In this document: piece by piece, positions 45,709 through 55,265 of the stretch
How the letters are laid out: each line of letters starts with the position of its first letter
Position numbering within the stretch: the stretch's first letter is position 1
Source of the DNA: Arthrobacter sp. efr-133-TYG-118
Lineage (GTDB): Bacteria > Actinomycetota > Actinomycetes > Actinomycetales > Micrococcaceae
Direction of reading: 5' to 3'
Assembly (NCBI RefSeq): GCF_030209755.1
Contig: NZ_JARVRH010000003.1
Coordinates: 1 to 64,000, forward strand
DNA: 64,000 nt
Position numbers and translations under genes: made by a program
The notes under the pieces: generated by a model
Told to the model about the DNA's origin: nothing
Databases searched by the model: none
Seen by the model: the letters and a program-made list of their open reading frames with translations, nothing else

Positions 45709-46922
45709 TGACTTCCCTTCTCCTCCCAAACCACGACGGCGGGACCCGCCTTTACAAGTTGCAGCCGGCCACGTCGTGGGCCAGGCCGACGGCGCCGCTG
45801 ACGTCCAGGCGCGCCTACGCCGCCGCGCACGTGATTCCGGAAGCGACGGCCGATAACACCCCGGGCGCCCCGGCGCACTTGGACTGGGATGCCACGATGG
45901 CGTACCGGCACGAGCTGTGGTCCTACGGCCTGGGTGTTGCCGACGCCATGGATACCGCCCAGCGCGGCATGGGCCTGGACTGGGCCGCAACGCAGCAGCT
46001 CATCAAGCGAACCGGCGTCGAAGCGGCCTCTGTGGTGGCGTCCGGCAATGCGGCCACCGCCGGCAAGACCGTCCAGGACCTCGTGTCCTGCGGAGCCGGC
46101 ACCGACCAGCTGGACCTCGACTCTGTTCCCGATGGTCCCGCCGGCATCAAAGCCGTGCTGGACGCGTACCGCGAGCAGATCGCCGTCGTGAGTGAAGCCG
46201 GACCGAAGGTCATCATCATGGCGTCCCGGGCGCTGGCCAAAGTGGCAGCCAGCCCGGAGGACTACCTGCACGTCTACTCCACGCTCCTGAGCGAAGTGGA
46301 CCAGCCCGTCATCCTGCACTGGCTCGGGACCATGTTTGACCCCGCATTGGCCGGCTATTGGGGCTCGGGCGACGTTTCCAAAGCAACCGAAACCTTCCTT
46401 GGCCTCATCCGCGATCACGTGGACAAAGTGGACGGAGTGAAGGTCTCGCTGCTCGACGCTTCGCATGAAGTTGCCCTGCGCGCAGCGCTTCCCGTAGGCG
46501 TCCGCCTCTACACCGGCGACGATTTCAACTACCCCGAACTGATCGCCGGCGACGGGACCCGTCACTCGGACGCGCTGCTGGGCATCTTCGCCGCGATCTA
46601 CCCTGCGGCGTCGGTAGCGTTGCAGAAGTACGACGCCGGCGACGCTGCGGACGCGCGGGCCATCCTGGACTCCACCCGCGAACTGGGCAAGCACATCTTC
46701 AGCGCGCCGACCTTCTACTACAAGACCGGGATCGCGTTCATGTCGTGGCTGAATGGCAAGCAGGCCGGATTCCAGATGGTCGGCGGACTGCATTCCGGCC
46801 GCTCGGTGGTCCACCTGGCACGCACGTTCGAACTCGCCGACCAGGCCGGGCTCCTGCGCGATCCCGCGCTGGCCGCTTTCCGGATGTCCGATTACCTTCG
46901 CATCAACGGAGTGGGCGCATGA
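45708..46922 (+). CDS. DUF993 family protein (dihydrodipicolinate-synthase-like aldolase)
   Basis: A 404-residue TIM-barrel protein of the DUF993 family, related to DHDPS/NAL aldolases. Visible features are YRHELWSYGLGVADAMDTAQ, DQPVILHWLGTMFDPALAGY and DGVKVSLLDASHE, whose Lys may be the Schiff-base residue, then FNYPELI. Start and stop overlap both neighbours (TGATG and ATGA), so the three genes are tightly coupled. A retro-aldol cleavage of the oxidised sugar is plausible; I know of no demonstrated reaction for this family. Confidence 0.85.
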   Translation: MTSLLLPNHDGGTRLYKLQPATSWARPTAPLTSRRAYAAAHVIPEATADNTPGAPAHLDWDATMAYRHELWSYGLGVADAMDTAQRGMGLDWAATQQLIKRTGVEAASVVASGNAATAGKTVQDLVSCGAGTDQLDLDSVPDGPAGIKAVLDAYREQIAVVSEAGPKVIIMASRALAKVAASPEDYLHVYSTLLSEVDQPVILHWLGTMFDPALAGYWGSGDVSKATETFLGLIRDHVDKVDGVKVSLLDASHEVALRAALPVGVRLYTGDDFNYPELIAGDGTRHSDALLGIFAAIYPAASVALQKYDAGDAADARAILDSTRELGKHIFSAPTFYYKTGIAFMSWLNGKQAGFQMVGGLHSGRSVVHLARTFELADQAGLLRDPALAAFRMSDYLRINGVGA

Positions 46923-47791
46923 GCAACTTTTCGCGACTGTCGGACTTTTCAAGATTGTCACTGAACAGGCTTTCCTTGAACACTGCCACCACGAAGAAAT
47001 GGACGCTGGCCCAGGCAGTGGACGGTTGCGTCCGGGCCGGAATTCCGGCGATCGGGCCGTGGCGGGACATCGTCGCCGACACCGGCTTGGACAAGGCCGC
47101 CAAGCTGATCAAGGACGCCGGACTTCGCGTCTCGTCCCTCTGCCGGGGAGGTTTCCTCACCGCGGCCGACGCCGAAGGGCAGGCGGCCGCGCTGGCGGAC
47201 AACCGGGCGGCCATCCTGGAAGCCGTGACGCTGGATACGCAGGAGCTCTTCCTGGTGGTCGGCGGGCTCACGCCGGGGGAGAAGGACGTCGTGGCGGCCC
47301 GCCAGCGCGTGGCCGATCGCCTCGAGGACCTGGTGCCCTTCGCCGTCGAGCACGGCGTCCGTCTGGTCCTTGAGCCGTTGCACCCGATGTACGCGGCAGA
47401 CCGGGCGCTTATTTCCACGCTTCGCCAGGCACTCGACCTCGCCGCACCGTACGACGCAAGGGCAGTCGGCGTCGCCGTCGACACCTTCCACGTCTGGTGG
47501 GATCCGGAACTGGAGCAGCAGATCGCGCGGGCCGGCCGGGAAAGCCGGATCGCCTCTTACCAGGTGTGCGATTTCAACCTCCCCATCGCCGCCGACGCCC
47601 TGCTCTCCCGCGGCATGATGGGCGACGGCGTGATCGACTTCGCGACGATCGGCACCTGGGTGCGCGACGCGGGTTACACGGGCGACATCGAAGTGGAAAT
47701 CTTCAACCAGGACATCTGGGATGCCGACGGCGACTCGGTCCTGGAAACCATGAAGCAGCGCTACGCGGAACTCGTGCTGCCGTACGCGTAA
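46919..47791 (+). CDS. Sugar phosphate isomerase/epimerase family protein
   Basis: A 290-residue TIM-barrel protein. Family motifs: LVLEPLHPMYAADRA, AVDTFHVWWDPEL, and VCDFNLPIAADALLSRGMMG (split), EVEIFNQDIW; metal ligands are the Glu, Asp and His residues of these motifs. The extreme N-terminus repeats SRLS/RLSLN (residues 4-21), perhaps an imperfect duplication of the start. Third gene of the LacI-controlled operon, likely for keto-sugar epimerisation or elimination. Confidence 0.88.
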   Translation: MSNFSRLSDFSRLSLNRLSLNTATTKKWTLAQAVDGCVRAGIPAIGPWRDIVADTGLDKAAKLIKDAGLRVSSLCRGGFLTAADAEGQAAALADNRAAILEAVTLDTQELFLVVGGLTPGEKDVVAARQRVADRLEDLVPFAVEHGVRLVLEPLHPMYAADRALISTLRQALDLAAPYDARAVGVAVDTFHVWWDPELEQQIARAGRESRIASYQVCDFNLPIAADALLSRGMMGDGVIDFATIGTWVRDAGYTGDIEVEIFNQDIWDADGDSVLETMKQRYAELVLPYA

Positions 47792-47802
47792 ACACCCAAC
47801 GC

Positions 47803-47846
47803 AAAAAGGCGGGGCACCAGTTTGAACTGAACTGTGCCCCGCCTTT
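47803..47846. terminator. Strong bidirectional terminator
   Basis: AAAAAGGCGGGGCAC and GTGCCCCGCCTTT pair around a loop that itself contains AGTT/AACT. A-run on one side and T-run on the other give rho-independent stops for both convergent genes. Confidence 0.88.
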
Positions 47847-47854
47847 CTGCATGC

Positions 47855-49969
47855 CTATCCTACGGCGGAGACCCGGCCGTCTATCAGCTCGGCGACCTCG
47901 GCCGGAGACAGCTTGGCGTCGACGATCCATACGGTGAAGGTGCGGACCAAGGAGTCGCCCGCGGCAAGCTCCACTGGCCGGTCCCAGGCGAGGGCCGAAC
48001 CCACTGCGGGGTAGTCCGCCATCCGCACGAACCAGGGATCCTGCGCCTCAGCCGGGGCGGCGAACACCAGAGTGGCGGGGCCTTCGGGGAAGTCCGCGGC
48101 CCAGGCCAGCCACGGCGACGCTGAGCCGTGGACTTCGGGTTCACCGCGACCTTCCGGCGTGAAGACTTCAGCTTCGGTGCACGCAGGCAAACGCCAGAAG
48201 AAGCCGCCGTAGCCGCTTCCGAGGGCGCCGTTGGAGCCGGGGCCGCCCAGCGAGGAGTCGACGACGGCGGTCAGTCCCGTTCGTAGCTCGAGTTGCCACG
48301 TGCGGCGGTCAACCAGCAGGGAGCGGGAGGTGCGGCGTTCGCGGAGCAACTCAGTACCGTTCGGTGCCTGCCAGCTCAGTTCCTGCTCCAGCAGGCCTGC
48401 CCCGGACAGTGCGGAACGTTCGATGATGCGGCCGTGGTCTTGCCGTTCTTCGTATCGGCCTGCAGAGCGCGTGTACGTCCTGCCGCCCCAGAAATTGCTG
48501 CCGTTCACGTCCTGCAACGAGAATCCCGCGCCCAGGTGCCAGGGGTGGTCCGCCGGGAGGTGATCGGTGACCGTGACACCGGCGAGTGTTCGGACCGGGT
48601 GCAGATAGGGACGCGGGGAGAGCCGCTCGGCAAGGCCGGCACCGCTCTGCAGGGTTGCCAAGACGACAGCGGCCTGGTCGGTTTCATTCGCAGCGGCGCC
48701 CGGCAGGCCGCCGTCGCCCGGTAGGCCGCCGTCGGGCAGGCTCAAAACAGGCCTTTCGACGTCCGCCCCGGCAGGCCGCGCCCACGGCACGCCGAGTTCG
48801 CTGAAGGTGGCGTGCGCCGCCGTCGAGCGTTCCAGGGCGTCTTCGATTCCGTTGACCACGGCACGCGCAGCGTCGCCTTCGCCCTCCCAAGTGATGTACT
48901 GCCCGGGGATCAGTGCGGGAGATTCCGCGGTGCGGATGGCCTCCAAGACCTGCATGAAGGCGCCGCTGTCCGCGAGCGGACTGATCAGCGGCGCGCCGGT
49001 TGCAAGGCCCTCCACGGAGCGCAGCTGATGACGCTGCTCCAGCAAGTCCTCGGTGAGGTCCACCCGGGTGTAAACCGTCTCGCGTTTCCCGGTGGCAGAG
49101 CTGACCGTGAGGCGGTCTTCGGTGTAGTGGAAAACCGCCGTGCCCTCGCTCCCCTGCAAGGTGATGTACGGTTCCACGGATTCGGCGGCGCATAGGGTGA
49201 GCGCACACGTGATGGGGAGGCCCGCGGCAGTGCGGATCCGGATCACGGAGGTGTCGTCCGATTCGATGTCATTGGCGCGATACAGGTCTGTTTCCACAGA
49301 GGCAAGATCCTCCACCGTCCGCGCCCCCGCGATCCTCAGCGCGGTGGCGATGGCGTGTGCCAGCGGGTTGGTTGCTACCCCGTCGACGACGTCGACGCCG
49401 TCCAGGCTGCGTTTGCCCGCCCAGCGGGAGCGCTTGTAATAGGCGCGGTCGCGCACCCAACGCCCGGTGGCCGAGATGCCCAGAAGCGTGCCGATCTCTC
49501 CCGCCGCAAGCAGTTCCTCAATGGCCAGCAGGGCCCGGGATCCGAGGCTCTGGAAACCGACCTGGACGCTCCTGCCGGCCGCGGTGGCGGCTTCCTGCAA
49601 ACGATTGAAGTCGGCGAGGGAAGCGACTGGAGGTTTTTCGAGGTAAAGGTCTGCGTGGGGGAGCGTTGCGAGGGCGAGCTGCGCATGCGTCTGGATGGGT
49701 GTGGCCACGATAACCAGGTCCAGTGCTGGGGTTCCGGCCAGGAGTTCGTCCAGGTTGCTGAATACAGCAGTTCCGGGCGGGAGGGCGCCGGGGGTAGGCG
49801 GATTCGGATCCGCTACGGCAACAAGGCGCACGACGCCGTTGGCCTGGAGCCTTTCGAGGTTCTGCAGGTGGTGCGCGCCGAAGCCGTGGACCCCCACAAG
49901 GGCCACCCGGCTTGCTTCATGGCTGGGCTGTTTGCGTTCTGCCGGGACGGGCGTGGACAGGGTGCCCAT
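47855..49969 (-). CDS. Fusion enzyme: Gfo/Idh/MocA dehydrogenase + PmoA-like (DUF6807) domain
   Basis: A 704-residue two-domain protein. Residues about 1-390 are a Gfo/Idh dehydrogenase (VALVGVHGFGAHHLQNLERL; EKPPVASLADFNRLQEAA; VGFQSLGSRALLAIEEL). Residues about 420-700 look like a PmoA/DUF6807 beta-sheet domain (SPRPYLHPVRTLAGVTVTDH; HPWHLGAGFSLQDVNGSNFW; GRIIERSALSG; WLAWAADFPEGPATLVF). Start 49969 has AGGAG close upstream; 49981 is also possible. A LacI operator (50030) lies upstream. It probably acts on a sugar or glycoside, with the second domain binding or processing it. Confidence 0.85.
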   Translation of the reverse strand: MGTLSTPVPAERKQPSHEASRVALVGVHGFGAHHLQNLERLQANGVVRLVAVADPNPPTPGALPPGTAVFSNLDELLAGTPALDLVIVATPIQTHAQLALATLPHADLYLEKPPVASLADFNRLQEAATAAGRSVQVGFQSLGSRALLAIEELLAAGEIGTLLGISATGRWVRDRAYYKRSRWAGKRSLDGVDVVDGVATNPLAHAIATALRIAGARTVEDLASVETDLYRANDIESDDTSVIRIRTAAGLPITCALTLCAAESVEPYITLQGSEGTAVFHYTEDRLTVSSATGKRETVYTRVDLTEDLLEQRHQLRSVEGLATGAPLISPLADSGAFMQVLEAIRTAESPALIPGQYITWEGEGDAARAVVNGIEDALERSTAAHATFSELGVPWARPAGADVERPVLSLPDGGLPGDGGLPGAAANETDQAAVVLATLQSGAGLAERLSPRPYLHPVRTLAGVTVTDHLPADHPWHLGAGFSLQDVNGSNFWGGRTYTRSAGRYEERQDHGRIIERSALSGAGLLEQELSWQAPNGTELLRERRTSRSLLVDRRTWQLELRTGLTAVVDSSLGGPGSNGALGSGYGGFFWRLPACTEAEVFTPEGRGEPEVHGSASPWLAWAADFPEGPATLVFAAPAEAQDPWFVRMADYPAVGSALAWDRPVELAAGDSLVRTFTVWIVDAKLSPAEVAELIDGRVSAVG

Positions 49970-50029
49970 GGCTCTCCTCATCTATCCCCGGGGGCGGGGT
50001 TGCTGACGTCGGTGTCGTTCCAGGAGCGC

Positions 50030-50047
50030 TTGGTAAGCGCTTTCCAA
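50030..50047. promoter_or_regulatory. LacI-family operator before the fusion gene
   Basis: TTGGTAAGCGCTTTCCAA, 18-base palindrome with a single mismatched pair, 60 bases upstream of the fusion gene start and 5.6 kb from the repressor gene. Confidence 0.75.
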
Positions 50048-50090
50048 GAAGAGTGTACCTTGCCTTATAGGAGATGTAACGCCCTTGGTT

Positions 50091-50927
50091 TTAGACGATC
50101 CGCCCTGCCGGCAGCTTTTCCCCGGCTTCTACCGCCACGTCGATCGAGTTTCCTGACACCGGCATAGGGCACGTTCCGTACGGAGTGAAGGCACTGGGGT
50201 AGTTGATGGCGCGGTTGAAGTCGAGCACCACGGAACCGTCATGCCTGGGGCGCGAGACGGCCAGCTTGCGCCATTCGTCCGTGGTGTTGCCGTTCGTTTC
50301 GTCGTGGAAAGTGATGGTGAGGGCTCCGAGCTTCTCTGCCTCGGCGTGCAGGCGGATCTCGTGGGGGAGGCCCGGCGCCCGGAAAACCACCTCGCCGACG
50401 GATCGGTGCACCCCGTCCACCAAGGGGTTGGCTGTCCCGATCGGAACATCCACCGGTTCGGGGTATTCCTCGAAGCGGCCTTCGAGCACCCAGTCCGGGT
50501 TGTATGCGTAGGTGGGAACGGCGTCGAACTCCGTCAACACCGGCGAGGAGTTGTCCCTGGTGCGGATGGCATACTTGTCCGCGCGCATGGCCAGCTCGAC
50601 CACCACCTCCGTGCCATCCGCGCCGCCGAACTGCACCCACATGAGCGATTCCTCATCCTGGAGGGTAGCCGAAATCGTGCCGTCCACAGGAGCTCCCGTC
50701 TCCACGAGCGTGAGCCCGTCCGCCGCGCTCGCGGCGAGTGTCGCCGTCGTGCCGTCCGTTGACCAGAGCCCCGGGACGAGCTCGACGGCAGCGGGTGCGG
50801 ATTCGAGCCACTGGAAGGAGGTGAGGGTCAGCCAGCCGTGGTCCGCGGCAAGCGCGGCATTGCGGCCGTTGCGGAAACGCTGCCAGCGTTCCAGCTGGGC
50901 GTTGCTTGCGGGGGCTATTGCGCTCAT
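50091..50927 (-). CDS. DUF1684 domain protein
   Basis: A 278-residue protein matching DUF1684: LERWQRFRNGRNAALAADHG and WLTLTSFQWLES near the start, PTYAYNPDWVLEGRFEEYPE near the middle, and the C-terminal signature DFNRAINYPSAFTPYGTCPMP. It is soluble with no signal peptide. Good GGAGG site before ATG at 50927. Function unknown. The 43 bases between it and the fusion gene's operator show nothing else. Confidence 0.88.
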   Translation of the reverse strand: MSAIAPASNAQLERWQRFRNGRNAALAADHGWLTLTSFQWLESAPAAVELVPGLWSTDGTTATLAASAADGLTLVETGAPVDGTISATLQDEESLMWVQFGGADGTEVVVELAMRADKYAIRTRDNSSPVLTEFDAVPTYAYNPDWVLEGRFEEYPEPVDVPIGTANPLVDGVHRSVGEVVFRAPGLPHEIRLHAEAEKLGALTITFHDETNGNTTDEWRKLAVSRPRHDGSVVLDFNRAINYPSAFTPYGTCPMPVSGNSIDVAVEAGEKLPAGRIV

Positions 50928-50994
50928 GGTTCCTCCAGCGGCTTGGGCGGTGTTCGTTGGCTTAACCATGCACCCGTCACCACCATTCCCGGAA

Positions 50995-51060
50995 CCCAAC
51001 TGACTCGCATTAGATGTCGTTCTGAGGGCTGATAACGACATCAACTGCGAGTCAGTTGGG
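50995..51060. repeat. 66-nt hairpin element upstream of ppc
   Basis: 27-base arms 50995-51021 and 51034-51060 pair in 25 positions (CCCAACTGACTCGCA...GATGTCGTT) around a 12-base loop. Sits between the divergent DUF1684 gene and ppc. Could be a REP-like extragenic element. The remaining 150 bases to ppc are promoter-like and AT-richer (candidate -10 TAAGAT at 51124). Confidence 0.75.
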
Positions 51061-51207
51061 CGGCCAAGGCGGACGCAGCGACAACATTTGAGACGGATTG
51101 CCACCCCCTCAAGAGCTGCGGGTAAGATTCCCTAGGAATATTAGTAATCCGGCTCACAGTATCCAGCGCAGTGTACGGGCCACACCCAACGCCAGAAGGT
51201 ATGTTTC

Positions 51208-54006
51208 ATGGTTGACACTGCACATCTCAGCACGGACCTTGCCGCGGAACTGCGGGCCGATGTCCGCCGCGTCTCCACGCTTCTCGGGGAGTCGTTGGTC
51301 CGCCAGCACGGCCCCGAGTTGCTACAGCTCGTCGAGCAGGTGCGCCTGCTCACGAAGGAATCCAAGGAAGCCGCCCGCGGCGGCGCCGACGCCACAGGTC
51401 CGTGGAGCGCGCACGACGTCGTCGCCCAGGTCCGGGAGTTGCTCGCCTCATTGCCCCTTGGGGAAGCCACTGAGCTGGTCCGCGCCTTCGCCTTCTATTT
51501 CCACCTCGCCAACGCCGCCGAGCAAGTGCACCGCGTCCGCGGACTGCGCACCCGCCAGGAAAAGGACGGCTGGCTGGCCAAAGCCGTGGCCGAGATCGCC
51601 GACGAGGCCGGAACACAGGCCCTGCAGGACGTCGTCAATGAGCTGGATGTTCGTCCTATTTTCACCGCGCACCCCACCGAAGCCTCCCGCCGTTCGGTGC
51701 TCGACAAGATCCGCAAGCTCTCGGACGTCCTGGCAGAATCCACTGTTGAGGGCACGGCAGCCCGTCGTCGACAAGACCGCCAGCTCGCCGAGATCATCGA
51801 TCAGATGTGGCAGACCGACGAACTGCGCCAAGTCCGCCCCACTCCCGTGGACGAGGCCCGCAACGCCATCTACTACCTGAGCAGCATCCTGACCGATGCC
51901 ATGCCGGAAATGCTCACGGACCTCTCCGAACTGCTGGGCGAGCACGGCGTGGTGCTGCCGGCGCACAACGCCCCCATCCGCTTCGGTTCCTGGATCGGCG
52001 GAGACCGGGACGGCAACCCGAACGTCACCGCTTCCGTCACGCGCGAGATCCTGCAGTTGCAGAACCAGCACGCCGTGCGGATCAGCATCTCGATGATCGA
52101 CGAACTGATCTCCGTCCTCTCCAACTCAACGGCCCTGGTGGACGCGGAAGAGGACCTCCTGGACTCGATCGCCGTCGACCTCAAGAACCTGCCCGGCTTG
52201 GACAAGCGCATCCTGGAGCTGAACGCGCAGGAGCCCTACCGCCTCAAACTGACCTGCATCAAGGCCAAGCTGATCAACACCGGCCGCCGTGTGGCTGCGT
52301 CCAAATACCACGAAGCCGGCCGTGACTACGCCTCAACCTCGGAGCTGCTGGCCGAGCTCGAGCTGCTGGAAGCCTCGCTGCGGAAGCACTCGGCTGTCCT
52401 CGTGGCCGACGGCGCGCTGGCCCGGGTCCGCCGCGCGATCGCTTCGTTTGGGCTGCACTTGGCGACCCTCGACATCCGTGAACATGCCGACTACCACCAC
52501 GACGCCGTCGGGCAGCTCGTGGACCGGATCGGCGTCGGAACTCCCTACGGAGAGTTGAGCCGCGCCGAGCGCTTCGAGCGGCTGAGCGCGGAGCTGGCTT
52601 CGCGCCGCCCGCTGTCCGGCCACCCCATCAAGCTCGACGGCGACGGCGACCGCACCTACGACGTCTTCCGCAGCATCCGGCACGCCCTCCAGACGTACGG
52701 ACCGGACGTCGTCGAAACCTACATCATCTCCATGACACGCGGCGCGGACGATGTCCTGGCCGCCGCGGTGTTGGCCCGCGAAGCTGGACTGATCGAGCTA
52801 TTCGGCGCGGCTCCGTATGCCAAGATCGGCTTCGCTCCGCTCCTGGAGACTGTGGAGGAGCTGCGCGCTTCGGCCGAAATCGTGGACCTGCTGCTCTCCG
52901 ACCCGTCCTATCGTTCGCTCGTACGGCTGCGTGGGGATGTCCAGGAGATCATGCTGGGATACTCGGACTCCAACAAGGAATCCGGCGTGATGACCAGCCA
53001 GTGGGAGATCCATAAGACCCAGCGCAAGCTGCGCGACGTCGCCGCCAAGCACGGCGTGAACGTCCGCTTGTTCCATGGCCGCGGCGGTTCCGTGGGCCGT
53101 GGCGGCGGACCGACCTACGACGCCATCATGGCCCAGCCCAACGGAGTGCTCGAAGGCGCCATCAAGTTCACCGAGCAAGGCGAAGTCATCTCGGACAAGT
53201 ACTCCCTGCCGGAGCTAGCCCGCGAAAACCTGGAGCTCTCCCTGGCCGCCGTGATGCAGGGTTCGGCGCTGCACCGCACCCCGCGCACGTCCGACGACGA
53301 GCGCGAACGCTACGGCCACGTCATGGAGATCATTTCCGACGCCGCGTTTGCCCAGTACCGTTCGCTGATCGACGATCCGGACCTGCCCGCGTACTTCCTG
53401 GCCTCGACGCCGGTGGAGCAACTCGGATCCCTGAACATCGGCTCGCGTCCCTCCAAGCGCCCCGATTCCGGCGCCGGACTGGGCGGTCTTCGGGCCATCC
53501 CGTGGGTGTTCGGTTGGACCCAGTCTCGGCAGATCGTTCCGGGTTGGTTCGGTGTGGGCTCAGGACTGAAGGCCGCCCGCGAGGCAGGCAACACCGCCGA
53601 GCTTGCGGAGATGATGAAGCGCTGGCACTTCTTCCAGTCCGTGATTTCCAACGTCGAGATGACCCTCGCCAAAACGGACATGGACATTGCCGGGCACTAC
53701 GTGTCTTCGCTCGTTCCGGAAGAGCTGCACCACCTGTTCAAGGCCATCCGCACGGAGTACGATCTCACGGTTGCCGAAGTGGAACTCCTGAGCGGGGAAA
53801 CCGAGCTCCTGGAAGCCCAGCCGACGCTCAAGCGTTCCCTCGAAATCCGCGACCAATACCTCGACCCCATCAGTTACCTGCAGGTGGAGCTGTTGCGCCG
53901 CGTCCGCGAAGCCTCCATTTCCGGCGCCGAGATCGACGAACGCCTCCAGAGGGCCATGCTCATCACCGTCAACGGCGTGGCCGCCGGCCTCCGCAATACG
54001 GGATAA
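51208..54006 (+). CDS. ppc: Phosphoenolpyruvate carboxylase
   Basis: A 932-residue anaplerotic enzyme forming oxaloacetate from PEP and bicarbonate. Catalytic His155 lies in [12 protein letters not shown]; the other essential motifs are [18 protein letters not shown] and [19 protein letters not shown]. The C-terminus GLRNTG matches the allosteric/PEP-binding end. Full normal length. Alone on its strand, followed by repeats of locus D. Confidence 0.98.
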   Translation: MVDTAHLSTDLAAELRADVRRVSTLLGESLVRQHGPELLQLVEQVRLLTKESKEAARGGADATGPWSAHDVVAQVRELLASLPLGEATELVRAFAFYFHLANAAEQVHRVRGLRTRQEKDGWLAKAVAEIADEAGTQALQDVVNELDVRPIFTAHPTEASRRSVLDKIRKLSDVLAESTVEGTAARRRQDRQLAEIIDQMWQTDELRQVRPTPVDEARNAIYYLSSILTDAMPEMLTDLSELLGEHGVVLPAHNAPIRFGSWIGGDRDGNPNVTASVTREILQLQNQHAVRISISMIDELISVLSNSTALVDAEEDLLDSIAVDLKNLPGLDKRILELNAQEPYRLKLTCIKAKLINTGRRVAASKYHEAGRDYASTSELLAELELLEASLRKHSAVLVADGALARVRRAIASFGLHLATLDIREHADYHHDAVGQLVDRIGVGTPYGELSRAERFERLSAELASRRPLSGHPIKLDGDGDRTYDVFRSIRHALQTYGPDVVETYIISMTRGADDVLAAAVLAREAGLIELFGAAPYAKIGFAPLLETVEELRASAEIVDLLLSDPSYRSLVRLRGDVQEIMLGYSDSNKESGVMTSQWEIHKTQRKLRDVAAKHGVNVRLFHGRGGSVGRGGGPTYDAIMAQPNGVLEGAIKFTEQGEVISDKYSLPELARENLELSLAAVMQGSALHRTPRTSDDERERYGHVMEIISDAAFAQYRSLIDDPDLPAYFLASTPVEQLGSLNIGSRPSKRPDSGAGLGGLRAIPWVFGWTQSRQIVPGWFGVGSGLKAAREAGNTAELAEMMKRWHFFQSVISNVEMTLAKTDMDIAGHYVSSLVPEELHHLFKAIRTEYDLTVAEVELLSGETELLEAQPTLKRSLEIRDQYLDPISYLQVELLRRVREASISGAEIDERLQRAMLITVNGVAAGLRNTG

Positions 54007-54034
54007 CCTCTGCATCCCCCTTCCTTCCCTTACG

Positions 54035-54125
54035 ATGCGCGCTCACATATAGGGGTGTTTTTGGAAACGCTCGCTCACATCATGTGAGCGAGCGTGCGGC
54101 AGGAGCGCCTCATGTGAGAGAGCGT
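54035..54125. repeat. 32-bp repeat family, locus D (compact inverted form)
   Basis: Reverse cores begin at 54035 (degenerate ATGCGCGCTCAC) and 54067, 32 bases apart; direct cores begin at 54084 (GTGAGCGAGCGT) and 54114 (GTGAGAGAGCGT). The two inner cores meet to make a perfect palindrome with 14-base arms around one base (54067-54095), centred at C54081. Confidence 0.9.
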
Positions 54126-54138
54126 TTAGGGTTGATGG

Positions 54139-54444
54139 ATGCCGTCGTTCCAGACCAAGTTGAAGATCACCGGGCTCAAGCCAGGCAATCCGCCGGAGTC
54201 CGTAATGGCCGCTGCGCTCGAGGCCTTGGAAACCCGTCATCATGTCGAATCCAATCAGCTGGACATTGTTGGCGGCGTCGCCCAGATCAGCCTCCGCTTC
54301 CTGGTGGAGCCGCGCGATTATCCGGGTGAGAACAGCGAGGCCCGCGCGTCGGCAGCCATGATGCGCGACGCCGTCGAACGCGTAGCGCTCACTGGGAACC
54401 TTTACGTGCTGCGCCGCAAACGGGGGAAATGGTCGCCGGTTTGA
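54139..54444 (+). CDS. Small conserved-looking protein of unknown function
   Basis: A 101-residue soluble protein: KLKITGLKPGNPPESVMAAA, then an amphipathic pattern ALEALETRHHVESNQLDIV and GGVAQISLRFLVEP, ending LYVLRRKRGKWSPV. No family recognised. It starts just after repeat locus D. The 140 bases after its stop hold nothing I recognise. Confidence 0.65.
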   Translation: MPSFQTKLKITGLKPGNPPESVMAAALEALETRHHVESNQLDIVGGVAQISLRFLVEPRDYPGENSEARASAAMMRDAVERVALTGNLYVLRRKRGKWSPV

Positions 54445-54584
54445 GCCCGACGTCGGGGAACGCGTCGCGCCCGGCAGCTTTTCGCGGACGTCCACGGCGT
54501 ACATCCCCTGAAATTCGCGGCACAACGACGGACGGTACCGTAAAAAGCCGCTCGGCGTGACGGCGCTGCCTGCCGAAAGGGCGC

Positions 54585-55214
54585 CTAAAGGCGCGGCGGT
54601 TCGCCTGGCTCGTCCACCGGCGAGCGGTCGCCCCGGCGACGAGTGACGATCACGCCCACCACGACGCCGATCAGCAGCCCCACGCCGACGCCGATCAGTG
54701 AGCTCGCCCAGAACGGAAGCTTCGTCGTCGAGCCCGCAAAGTAACCCAGACCGGTTTGCCACGTGGCCCACAACAGCCCGCCCAAGCCAGCGCAGAGGCT
54801 GAAACCGCGGGAGGAAACCTCGGCGATCCCGGAAGCGGCCGACGCAGCAAGCCGCCCACCAGGGATGAACCGGGCGCCTATGATCGCGCCATACGTCGAG
54901 GAGCGCCCGGCCCTGGCGATGGCCTTGTGGATGCCCTGATGGACCCTGCGGCCCCAGGCCCAGCGGTCCAGGATATGCCCCAAGCGGCGCTTGAAGAGCT
55001 GGAAAACGATGATGTCGCCCAGCCAGGAGGCGACGGCGGCCATCAAACCCACCAGCCACAGGTTGACCCGGCCCTCCGCGGCCAGCGCGCCACCCGTGAT
55101 CACGAGCATCTCGGACGGGATGGGCGGGAAGATCGCGTCGCCCACCACCATGGGGATGATCCAGACATAGATCGCGGCTCCCCAGCCTCCGGCCGTGGTG
55201 ATGTCCATGGGCAC
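54585..55214 (-). CDS. DedA-family membrane protein
   Basis: A 209-residue DedA/SNARE-associated-type protein with about four or five helices. Family motifs: PPIPSEMLVITGGALA, WLGDIIVFQLFKRRLG and the RFIPGGRLAASAASGIAEVS segment with the conserved GR. DedA proteins affect lipid and proton-motive-force homeostasis; flippase activity is known for some. GTG at 55214 or ATG at 55208 can be the start. Divergent from the macrodomain gene with a 51-base gap. Confidence 0.88.
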   Translation of the reverse strand: MPMDITTAGGWGAAIYVWIIPMVVGDAIFPPIPSEMLVITGGALAAEGRVNLWLVGLMAAVASWLGDIIVFQLFKRRLGHILDRWAWGRRVHQGIHKAIARAGRSSTYGAIIGARFIPGGRLAASAASGIAEVSSRGFSLCAGLGGLLWATWQTGLGYFAGSTTKLPFWASSLIGVGVGLLIGVVVGVIVTRRRGDRSPVDEPGEPPRL

Positions 55215-55265
55215 AAATTACCCCACTTTGGTGCATCGGCCGGAGTGTCGTGCAAGACTGGCGCC

